Source of the DNA: Streptomyces afghaniensis 772
Lineage (GTDB): Bacteria; Actinomycetota; Actinomycetes; Streptomycetales; Streptomycetaceae
Direction of reading: 5' to 3'
Length of the DNA stretch: 35,620 nt
Assembly: GCA_000415505.1 (NCBI GenBank)
Contig: KE354488.1
Span: 1-35,620 of the forward strand
The notes beneath the pieces are model-generated. The model ran no database searches, had not been told where the DNA came from, and worked only from the letters and a program-made list of their open reading frames with translations. Shown here piece after piece: positions 27,486 through 34,756 of the stretch. Position 1 is the stretch's first letter. Every line of letters starts with the position of its first letter. Position numbers and translations under genes: made by a program.

Positions 27486-27553
27486 CGGAACGGCGAGGCC
27501 GTGCCTCCCCGCGCACCACACCTGCCGGGTGTTGGTGACGCGCGGGGAGTACG

Positions 27554-27593
27554 GCGGTCCGGCGCGGCCCGGTCCCCTCCGGGGCCGGACCGC
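27554..27593 (+). terminator. hairpin after the LysE-type gene
   Basis: GCGGTCCGGC (27554-27563) pairs perfectly with GCCGGACCGC (27584-27593), with further GC-rich pairing possible inside the 20-base loop. It starts about 70 bases past the stop and probably ends the ferredoxin/radical SAM/exporter transcript. Confidence 0.65.
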
Positions 27594-27757
27594 TCGATGC
27601 CGCCCCTGCGACCCCCGTTCGACCCGCCGTGCCCCTGCCCTCGACCCGCCGGTGCCCGGCACGGCCCTGCCGACCCGGCTGCCGCCCCCACAGCATCCTC
27701 GCAACCGAACCCGTGGCGGCATGGCTGCTCCACCTCCGGGGCTCACGGCTCCACCCC

Positions 27758-27833
27758 TGCGGTGTGGCTCGGCTCCGGGGCCTCGTCGTCGACCTGTTGC
27801 GGTGTGGCTCGGCTCCGGGGGCCTCGTCGTCGA
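27758..27833. repeat. two-copy tandem repeat, 40-base period
   Basis: A ~35-base unit (starting TGCGGTGTGGCTCGGCTCC and ending CTCGTCGTCGA) occurs at 27758-27792 and 27798-27833, the second copy with one extra G. A third, badly decayed copy may begin near 27838 (CTGCGG). Likely slipped-strand duplication in non-coding DNA. Confidence 0.8.
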
Positions 27834-28070
27834 ACCTCTGCGGCCCGGCTTCATCCCGACGGTCTCGTCTCTGCACCCTCGGCGGCCACGCGGCCCCACC
27901 GTGGACGCCCCGTTGCTCCACCGCCGGTGGCCGGACGGCCCGCCCGGTGCGGGCCCGGGCGTTCGCCCTTCGTCGCCGGCCCGCCCTGTACCGCGCCATC
28001 CCGCCCGCCTCTCACCCCCCTCCAGCGAGGTGTTGTGCCCGAGCAGACCGGACGAAGGAGGTCGCCCCGG

Positions 28071-28757
28071 ATGACCGGTACGGCGGAGCGTGTGCACCGG
28101 GCCCTGACGGACGTCGAGATGGCGGCGATCACGGCCGCCGTCGACGCGGTGGGCAGTGTCATGGACCTGGTGCCGGCCACCGCACGGGCCCTGTACACCG
28201 CACTCGCCCCCGGGGCGGTGGCCACCGCGGAGGCGGACCCCGGCCGCGCGGATCCGCCCCGCGCGCGGTTCGCGATACCGGAGACGCAGTGGCTCGCGAT
28301 CGCAGAGACCTGCCTCGCCCGGGCCGAGGCGTTCGGGGCCGGGGTGCACGCCGCGCTCGAGCTGCACCGGGTGATGCCCGCCCGCTACCCGGATCCCGAG
28401 GTGACCGTGGCGCCCCGCCCCCGCGGGGACCACCGGCCGCCCGTCCACGAGCTGTCCGTGACCAGGGAAGCGGCCGACACGATCGGCGCGGCGTCCCGGC
28501 ACTGCGAGCGGCTGGCGTCGTACTTCGGCCACGGCTCCCGCGAGCACACCGAGGCCGTCCGCAGCTGGCAGGGCGGCCTGTCGCAGCTGTTCGCCATGTC
28601 GTTCGGCGCGCGCACCAGGATCGAGCGCGCCGACGAGCTGTCCCTCACCGTCACGTCCGAGACGACGGGCTTTGTCCACGGCCTCCATTTCCGGCCGCAC
28701 CCCGGACCCCGTCCCGCCCCCGCTCCGCAGCCGGGCCGCTGGGAGAGTGTTTTCTGA
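28071..28757 (+). CDS. protein of unknown function inside the cluster
   Basis: 228 aa from ATG 28071, with GAAGGAGG 9 bases upstream, a very good ribosome site; the frame is open much further upstream but that part is the repeat-bearing non-coding DNA. Alpha-helical, Ala-rich, soluble: LTDVEMAAITAAVDAVGSVM, RFAIPETQWLAIAETCLARA, VHELSVTREAADTIGAASRH and a C-terminal beta-like end LSLTVTSETTGFVHGLHF. No metal or cofactor motif and no membrane segment are visible. I do not recognise the family. It is alone between two gaps, so it may be separately transcribed. Confidence 0.65.
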   Translation: MTGTAERVHRALTDVEMAAITAAVDAVGSVMDLVPATARALYTALAPGAVATAEADPGRADPPRARFAIPETQWLAIAETCLARAEAFGAGVHAALELHRVMPARYPDPEVTVAPRPRGDHRPPVHELSVTREAADTIGAASRHCERLASYFGHGSREHTEAVRSWQGGLSQLFAMSFGARTRIERADELSLTVTSETTGFVHGLHFRPHPGPRPAPAPQPGRWESVF

Positions 28758-28827
28758 CCGGCTGGAACAGATCCCCTTCGCCCCGTTGCGCAATGGCCTG
28801 TTTCATATGCGCACCGAACCTGTCAGC

Positions 28828-28875
28828 AGTGTTCACGGGAAACACTCTTGACTGCGAATTCGACGAAGGTAGCCT
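28828..28875 (+). promoter_or_regulatory. promoter with flanking operator-like dyad before the acetamidase gene
   Basis: TTGACT (28848-28853), 16-base spacer, TAGCCT (28870-28875). Just upstream is the dyad AGTGTT (28828-28833) and AACACT (28841-28846) with a 7-base centre, a size usual for dimeric repressors or activators. The region is lower in GC than its surroundings. Confidence 0.5.
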
Positions 28876-28921
28876 TGCTGCGCCTGGAGATGTACGGACC
28901 GCCTCCCGAGGGGAGACGTAC

Positions 28922-29920
28922 ATGGACACCTTCGAATTCGTGCCGTCGCCCGCTCAGCTCAGCTGGACGTTCGGCGGAGTGAAAGCGATTTCCCGATTAC
29001 GTCCGGGAACGACGCTGAGACTGTGGACCGAGGACGCCTTCAGCGGTCTGCTCCACAAGAATTCGCACCTGCCCGGCGAGAGAATCCGGCACGGCAGATT
29101 CAATCCGCAGACCGGCCCTTTTCACGTCGAAGGGGCGGAACCCGGCGACACCCTGGTCCTGCACATCGCCGGACTGACCCCGGCCCGTGACTGGGGCGTC
29201 TCCACCCTCGTCGCCGGATTCGGCGGGCTCACCTCCACCGATCGCACCGCCACTTTGCAGGACCCGCTTCCGGAACGGACCTGGATCTACCAGGTCGACC
29301 CGAAGGCCGAAACGATTCGCTTCGAGGCGGCGGCCGGTGAGTTCGCGGTCGACCTGCCCCTGGCCCCGATGCTCGGCACGGTGGGCGTGGCCCCGCAGGG
29401 CGCGGAGGTGCGCTCCTCGCTGGCGGCCGGCGCCCACGGCGGCAACCTCGACACCCCCGAGATGCGGGCCGGTGCCACCTGCTACCTCGGGGTCAACGTC
29501 GACGGCGCGCTGTTCTCCGTCGGCGACGGTCACTACCGGCAGGGCGAGGGCGAGTCGTGCGGCACCGCCGTCGAGGGCGCCATGAACGTGACCCTCGTCG
29601 TCGACCTGATCAAGGGCGCCGCGCCCGCCTGGCCGCGCATCGAGAACGACGAGTACCTCATCACCCTCGGGAGCGCCCGGCCCCTGGAGGACGCCTGGCG
29701 CGTCTCGCAGGTGCAGATGGTGAACTGGCTGAGCGAACTCCACGGCCTCGACCGGCTCGACGCCTACCAGTTGCTCTCCCAGATCTCCCGCACCCCGCTG
29801 GCGAACGTCGTCGACACCGACTACACCGTCGCCACCAAGGTGCCCAAGGCCCTGCTCCCGGACAGACCCGGGTACGGCGGAGCCCACCGCCGGATGCGGG
29901 AGATCGCCGCCCGCCTCTGA
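28922..29920 (+). CDS. acetamidase/formamidase-family protein
   Basis: 332 aa from ATG 28922 behind GAGGGGAGACGTAC. Features of the FmdA/AmdA family: FHVEGAEPGDTLVLHI, MLGTVGVAPQGAE, GAHGGNLDTPEMRAGATCYL and GVNVDGALFSVGDGHYRQGEGESCGTAVE in two parts, with conserved His and Asp residues of the metal site. These hydrolyse formamide, acetamide or similar short amides to the acid plus ammonia. Here it could remove an N-formyl/acyl group from an amine or hydrazine (inference). A TTA codon at 28997-28999 implies bldA dependence. Confidence 0.88.
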   Translation: MDTFEFVPSPAQLSWTFGGVKAISRLRPGTTLRLWTEDAFSGLLHKNSHLPGERIRHGRFNPQTGPFHVEGAEPGDTLVLHIAGLTPARDWGVSTLVAGFGGLTSTDRTATLQDPLPERTWIYQVDPKAETIRFEAAAGEFAVDLPLAPMLGTVGVAPQGAEVRSSLAAGAHGGNLDTPEMRAGATCYLGVNVDGALFSVGDGHYRQGEGESCGTAVEGAMNVTLVVDLIKGAAPAWPRIENDEYLITLGSARPLEDAWRVSQVQMVNWLSELHGLDRLDAYQLLSQISRTPLANVVDTDYTVATKVPKALLPDRPGYGGAHRRMREIAARL

Positions 29921-30134
29921 GCACCCCGGCCGCGGCACACCGCCCGCGGCGGTCCGGCCACCGCCGTACGGCCCCGCCCGCAGCCCGTGCCCGCCCGGCT
30001 GCCATTCCACGGCTCCGGCGTACTCCCGCAGCCGGTCCCGGGCTGCCCCCCGATCGTCCGGGGCCGTACGGCCGCGGCACGCCCACCCCCGACACACCGC
30101 GACGCCCACACCGACACCGAGATTGGTGGCCACC

Positions 30135-30497
30135 ATGGAAATGCGCAGCCTCGACCGCGGCACGCTGGGGCCGGAGAACGGCTTCTCGCAGCCACTGCTC
30201 CCCTGGTCCGCCCTCAACGCCCCTTTCAAAGGCGCCTGGTGCGTGGTCCACCCGGGGTCCTCGACCACCCGGCACGCCCATCCCGACTACGAGATCTTCA
30301 TCGCCCTGTCCGGCGAGGCGGTCCTCGAATCCAGGGGCGAGCGTGTGCCCTTCCGCGAGGGGGACATCGTCCACTTCCCGCCGGACACGGATCACCAGGT
30401 GCACAACGAGGGGGCGGAGGACTTCCAGATGTACACGGCCTGGTGGACCCCCGAGACCGCCGAGGGATTCCTCGCCCGGCACCGCGGGGAGGCCTGA
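30135..30497 (+). CDS. cupin protein, cupin half of a split hydrazine synthetase
   Basis: 120 aa from ATG 30135 (weak GGTGG ribosome site; TTG 30123 and GTG 30126 are in frame). Single cupin barrel: motif 1 HAHPDYEIFIALSG with metal ligands His47, His49, Glu53, and motif 2 GDIVHFPPDTDHQVHN with His87. Its stop is 3 bases before the MetRS-like gene. In the characterised hydrazine synthetase (Spb40) and its triacsin homologue a cupin domain and a MetRS-like domain are one protein; the cupin rearranges the O-aminoacyl-hydroxylamine ester so that an N-N bond forms. Here the same two parts are adjacent genes. Confidence 0.85.
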   Translation: MEMRSLDRGTLGPENGFSQPLLPWSALNAPFKGAWCVVHPGSSTTRHAHPDYEIFIALSGEAVLESRGERVPFREGDIVHFPPDTDHQVHNEGAEDFQMYTAWWTPETAEGFLARHRGEA

Positions 30498-30500
30498 GCG

Positions 30501-32107
30501 ATGGCAGGGACCTCACCGGGAGGTTCCCGGCCCGCCGTCATCATCGACACCTCACCCACCCCCAACGGCGACCTCCACATCGGGCACCTGGCCGGCCCGT
30601 TCATGTCGGCCGACATCCACGCCCGGTACCTGCGCGCCCGCGGCCGTCCCGTCGTCTTCTCCACCGGGACGGACGACAGCCAGACGTACGTCATGGCCGG
30701 CGCACGCCGCAGCGGCACCACCCCCGAGGAACTGGCCGCCGTCAACCACGCCGCGATCGGACGGACCCTCCGGGCCGCCGGCATCTCCGTGGACGGCTAC
30801 GCCCCCTACGACGACGCCTACCGGGCGAACGCCCTGCGCTTCGTCACCGACCTGTACGACGCGGGCAAACTGGAGTTGCGTACCGTCTCCTTCCCCTGCG
30901 ACGCGCGCACCGGTGAGGTCCTGCTCGAGGGACTGGTCGGCGGCTACTGCCCGGTCTGCGTCACCGAGAGCCGCGGCGGCGTCTGCGAGATGTGCGGCCA
31001 CCCCAACAACTTCGACGAACTCATCGACCCGTGGTCCACCCTGGACCCGGCCGCACCCGTCACCACACGCGAGCACCAGGTGCTGGTGCTGCCCATGGAG
31101 CAGTACCGCAAACGGCTCGCGTCCTTCTACCAGACGCGCGAGTCGGGTCTGCGGCCGCGCACCCTGAAGTTCCTCCGCGAGGCACTGGCCCGGCCGCTGC
31201 CCGACTTCCCGGTCACCTACCCCGTCGCCCACGGGCTGCCCTCGCCCTTCCCGGGCACCGAGGGGCAGCGGCTCAACGCGTGGGTGGAGGGCATCCCGGC
31301 GGCGATGTACTGCACGGACTTCGCCGCCCGCCGGGTGGCCGACCCGCGCGTCGCCGGCAAGGAGCTCTGGCGCCCCGAACACGACCCGGAGATCATCTAC
31401 TTCATCGGCTCCGACATCGTCTACTTCTGGGGCCTCACCCACCTGGCCCTGCTGATGGCCCACGACGGCCGGTACGCCCTGCCCGACCACATCGTCTCCA
31501 ACGAGTTCTACGAACTGGAGGACGACAAGTTCTCCACCACGCGGGGCCACGTCGTCTACATCGACGAAGTGCTCGGCCTCGTCAGCCGCGACGCGTTCCG
31601 GTTCCATCTGGCGCTCACCGGACCGGAGCACCAGCGGACCAACTTCAGCCGGGACGCACTGGTGAAGGTCACGCGGGACCGGCTCGTCGGGCCCTGGAAC
31701 CGGATCGCCGGCGCCCTCGCCCCGGCCGCCGCCGACACCCCCGGCACGCTGCCCGTGTCCGGCCCGGCCCGGCGGCGCGCCCGTGCCGTACTGGACCGGT
31801 TCGTCGACGCCTACGAGATCCAGGGCTACAGCCCGTCCACGGCCGCCGACCTCGTGGTGGCACAGCTGGACCGGCTGGGCAGGGCGACGGCCCGGCTCGC
31901 CGAACTGCCCGCCCCGGCACGGGCCGAGGCCCTCGGCGACCTCTTCCTGGAACTGCGCGTCCTGATCGCCGGCGCCTCGCCGATCCTCATCGACCTCGCC
32001 GAGGAGGCCCGCCGGGCCGGCGGCTGGGACGGCACGCTGGACGAGGCCCTGGCGGACGCCGGCGAGGTCACCGCCTTCCCGGTGCCGTTCCTCGGAGGCG
32101 CCGGTGA
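30501..32107 (+). CDS. MetRS-like protein, ester-forming half of the hydrazine synthetase (3' frameshift suspected)
   Basis: About 535 aa of class I methionyl-tRNA-synthetase-like sequence: HIGH motif at residues 26-29 (NGDLHIGHLAG), a zinc knuckle CPVC...CEMC, IYFIGSDIVYFWGLTHLALL, and DDKFSTTRGH in place of KMSKS. In the hydrazine pathway such proteins use ATP to load an amino acid (glycine in s56-p1) onto the hydroxyl of N6-hydroxylysine instead of tRNA. Oddity: the frame does not stop near 32107. It stays open to 33326, out of frame with the next gene. A one-base shift just before 32105 would use the TGA overlapping the next GTG, the normal coupling. I give that as the likely true end. 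Confidence 0.88.
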
Positions 32108-33372
32108 GCGCCGGGGGAGTGAGCACCGTGCGGGGGACGAACGGGGGCCCGGCCGGAGGGGATCGGCACACGGTGGTGGTGGGCGGCGGCGTGGTCGGAC
32201 TGCTCACCGCGGTGGAATGCGTCCGGGCGGGGCAGCACATCACCCTCCTCGAACGGGGCCCCCTGCCCCACCCCGGCTCCTCCTCCCACGACCGGCACCG
32301 GGTGATGCGGGCCCTGCACCCGCACGATCCCGGCGCCACCCGCGCGGCCGTCACCGCGCACCGGCTGTGGCGGGAGCTGGAGTCACTGCTGGACGGCCGC
32401 TTCCTGTACCGCACGGGCGTACTGACCACGCTGCCGGCGGGGGAGACGGCCTCCGCGGCGGCCGGGCTGACCCGGGCCGGACTCCGGGCACGGGTGCTCG
32501 CACCGCGGCAACTTCCCGAAACGTACCGCCACTTGGCCTTCCCGGCCGGACTGGGCGCCGTCCTGGAGGAGGACACCGGAGTGCTCCTCGCCGACCGGGT
32601 GCTCGGGGCGGCGGTCCGCTGGCTCGGCGCCCACCCCAGGGCCCGGCTGCTGCCGCACACCACGGTCACGGCGGTCGACGCGGCGGCCCGGGCGGTGACG
32701 GTCGAGGACGGCCGGACCCTGCGCGGCGACCGGGTGCTGCTGGCGGCCGGGGCCTGGTCCCGGGCCCTGCTGCCGCCGGTCCTCGCCGGGCGGCTGACCG
32801 TGCACCGGCAGACCATGGTGTACTGCGACCCGCCGCCCCGGGAGCGGGAGCGATGGCGCGGCACCCCCGCCGTGCCCGTCTCCGGCATCCCCTGGGGAGC
32901 CTGGCTGGTCCCGCCGGTCGCCGGCACCCCGCTGAAACTGTCCGCCGACGCGCTGTGCCGCGTCGTGGCCGGGCCGGACGTCCCCGAGCCGGACCAGGCA
33001 CCCGCCGGGGAACCGGCGAGCCGGTTCACCGAACTGGTCCCGGGCCTGCGGCCGGAGTGGGTCGTCGGCACCCGCGACTGCCACTACGTCACCGACGGCA
33101 CATCGGGCGGCACCCTGCTCGCCGACCTCGGCGCGGGAGCCGTCCTCGCCCACTGCGCCTGCGGCGGCGGCGCGTTCAAGTTCGCCCCGCTCACCGCCCG
33201 CACGCTGGCGAGCCGGTTCGGCGGCGTGCCTCCCGCCCCCACCGGACTGCACCCACTGGACCATCCGGTCGCCACCGGCCCGGGCGACCCCGCCCCGACC
33301 CCCACGACACAGGAGACCACGCGTGATCGACTACAACGGCAGAACGTTCCGCAACACCGAGGCGGGCCCTGA
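32104..33372 (+). CDS. FAD-dependent amine oxidase, sarcosine/D-amino-acid-oxidase-like
   Basis: 422 aa from GTG 32104. FAD-binding VVVGGGVVGLLTAVECV near residue 24, ending in HITLLERG; LLAAGAWSRALLP; and a C-terminal GGGAFKFAPL segment. Cys326 in TRDCHYVTDGT is placed like the covalent-FAD cysteine of monomeric sarcosine oxidase (C-x-Y-T). In s56-p1 and triacsin clusters an FAD oxidase of this sort cleaves the lysine-glycine hydrazine adduct to release hydrazinoacetate; its place right after the MetRS-like gene supports that role. The last 50 bases overlap the next gene. Confidence 0.88.
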   Translation: MSAGGVSTVRGTNGGPAGGDRHTVVVGGGVVGLLTAVECVRAGQHITLLERGPLPHPGSSSHDRHRVMRALHPHDPGATRAAVTAHRLWRELESLLDGRFLYRTGVLTTLPAGETASAAAGLTRAGLRARVLAPRQLPETYRHLAFPAGLGAVLEEDTGVLLADRVLGAAVRWLGAHPRARLLPHTTVTAVDAAARAVTVEDGRTLRGDRVLLAAGAWSRALLPPVLAGRLTVHRQTMVYCDPPPRERERWRGTPAVPVSGIPWGAWLVPPVAGTPLKLSADALCRVVAGPDVPEPDQAPAGEPASRFTELVPGLRPEWVVGTRDCHYVTDGTSGGTLLADLGAGAVLAHCACGGGAFKFAPLTARTLASRFGGVPPAPTGLHPLDHPVATGPGDPAPTPTTQETTRDRLQRQNVPQHRGGP

Positions 33373-33703
33373 CGGCACCGCACCCGTGGCCACGTACCAC
33401 CAGGACGGCGACCTCGTGTGGGCGGAGGCCGCCGGGGGCGAGGTCCGCCGCTGCGCCCTGGCCGGGACGTGCGACGCCGACGGCACCATCACCATGGGCT
33501 ACACCCTGGTCCTGCGCAGCGGTGAGATCGCCGTCGGACGGTGCGTCAGCACGCCCGAACGGCTCGACGACGGACGCATCGTGCTGCGCGAGGAATGGGA
33601 GCGCTACCAGCCGACCCCCGCGAAGGGCACCTCCGCCATCGAGGAGATCCCGTCCCACGCCGCTGCCACCAAGCCGACAGAATCCGCACCCGAGGGGGGA
33701 TGA
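33323..33703 (+). CDS. small beta-barrel-like protein, unknown function
   Basis: 126 aa from GTG 33323, behind CAGGAGA. Pattern of alternating strands: MIDYNGRTFRNTEAG, VATYHQDGDLVWAEAAGGEV, TITMGYTLVLRSGEIAVGRC, RIVLREEWERY. Similar proteins are found in databases under the doubtful name n-acetylglutamate synthase, but there is no GNAT fold here; a lipocalin- or MORN-like small barrel fits better (inference). The C-terminal 25 residues look disordered. It lies inside the hydrazine cassette, overlapping the FAD enzyme, one base from the oxygenase, so a binding, lyase or isomerase role in the pathway is conceivable. Confidence 0.78.
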   Translation: MIDYNGRTFRNTEAGPDGTAPVATYHQDGDLVWAEAAGGEVRRCALAGTCDADGTITMGYTLVLRSGEIAVGRCVSTPERLDDGRIVLREEWERYQPTPAKGTSAIEEIPSHAAATKPTESAPEGG

Positions 33704-33704
33704 G

Positions 33705-34688
33705 ATGTCCACCGCCACACTCAGCAGGGTCGACGACCACGTACTCGCCTTCGACGACACCGTGACCAAAGCCGTGCGGGAGACGTCGGAACAACTCATG
33801 GCCGTCGAGGGGCCGGTGGACGGCGCCGCCTGGACCGCGGCGGCCGGCGACGCCTGGCACCATCTGCCGGCGGAACTCCGGCAGGCCGTGAGCCGGTTCC
33901 GCCGCCACTCCGGCGATCAGGGCGTCCTGTTACTGCGCGGACTGCCCGTGGGCGAGGACCTCCTGCCCGACACGCCCGCCACGCTCGACTCCGTCCAGTC
34001 GGAGCCGTCCGTCTCGGCCGCCGTCCTGATGATGATCGCCGGCGGCCTCGGCGACCCGGCCGCCTTCCGGCCGGAGAAGAACGGCGCCCTCGTGCAGAAC
34101 GTGGTGCCGGTGCCGGGCAAGGAGGAGGTGCAGGGCAATCCGGGCTCCGTGGAACTGACCTTCCACACCGAGAACGCCTTCCACGCCCACCGCCCCGACT
34201 TCGTCCTGCTCATGTGCCTGCGGTCCGACCACGAAGGAGTCGCGGGACTGCGCACCTCCTGCATCCGGCAGATCCTGCCGATGCTGAGCTGGGTGGACCG
34301 GGAGGCGCTCTACCGCGCCGACTACGTCACGGCGCCGCCGCCTTCCTTCGGTGGGCGGAACAACCACGTCACCGAGCACGCCGTACTCGTCGGCGACCTC
34401 TTCGACCCCGACCTGAGGGTCGACTTCGCCGCCACCACCACCCGCAGCGGACAGGCCGAACTCGCCATGGCCGAACTGGAGTCGGCCTGCCACGCGCAGG
34501 CCCTGGAGTTCCGGCTGCGGCCCGGGGACCTGGCCCTCGTGGACAACCGGGTCACACTGCACGGACGTACCGGCTACCGGCCGCGCTACGACGGGCGTGA
34601 CCGCTGGTTGCAGCGCACCTTCGTCCTGACCGACCTGCGGCGCTCCCGCCGGCACCGCCCCAACGACGGCAACGTACTGGTCCGGTGA
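33705..34688 (+). CDS. Fe(II)/2-oxoglutarate oxygenase, clavaminate-synthase/TauD-like
   Basis: 327 aa from ATG 33705, one base after the previous stop, with GAGGGGGG upstream. Iron ligands His154 and Glu156 in FHTENAFHAHRPDF and His286 in VTLHGRTGYRPRYDGRDRW; the Arg in RDRWLQRTF binds 2-oxoglutarate. The HxE (not HxD) pattern is that of the clavaminate synthase/AsnO/VioC group, which hydroxylates free or carrier-bound amino acids at unactivated carbons. Next to a lysine-type N-hydroxylase, a lysine-derived substrate is plausible but unproven. Contains a TTA codon at 33930-33932 (bldA). Confidence 0.9.
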   Translation: MSTATLSRVDDHVLAFDDTVTKAVRETSEQLMAVEGPVDGAAWTAAAGDAWHHLPAELRQAVSRFRRHSGDQGVLLLRGLPVGEDLLPDTPATLDSVQSEPSVSAAVLMMIAGGLGDPAAFRPEKNGALVQNVVPVPGKEEVQGNPGSVELTFHTENAFHAHRPDFVLLMCLRSDHEGVAGLRTSCIRQILPMLSWVDREALYRADYVTAPPPSFGGRNNHVTEHAVLVGDLFDPDLRVDFAATTTRSGQAELAMAELESACHAQALEFRLRPGDLALVDNRVTLHGRTGYRPRYDGRDRWLQRTFVLTDLRRSRRHRPNDGNVLVR

Positions 34689-34756
34689 CCGGCCCGAGCG
34701 CGGCCCGGACCGCGCGCACAGTCCGTCAGGCGTCCAAGACACGGGAGATCGGCACA

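Larger units (their letters stand above)
27486..28070. other. 585-base gap in the cluster with terminator and repeats
   Basis: No convincing gene. Open frames are Arg/Pro/Ser-rich without motifs. It contains the hairpin at 27554-27593 and the 40-base tandem repeat at 27758-27833. It separates the radical SAM operon from the unknown gene at 28071. Confidence 0.6.

Noticed and set aside
27758-27833. Possible CRISPR-like repeats
   Set aside because: Only two full copies, 5-base spacing and no cas genes; simple tandem duplication.
27501-28070. In-frame upstream extension of the unknown gene at 28071
   Set aside because: Low-complexity Pro/Arg/Ser text crossing a hairpin and tandem repeat; the ribosome site at 28055-28062 fixes the start at 28071.
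28863-28881. A second iron-box-like match before the acetamidase gene
   Set aside because: Needs a one-base gap to align (GAAGGT-AGCCT) and overlaps the -10 element; too weak to call.
30501-33326. A 941-residue MetRS fusion protein
   Set aside because: The part after ~32100 is out of frame with a well-conserved FAD enzyme and is low-complexity; a lost stop or indel explains it better.
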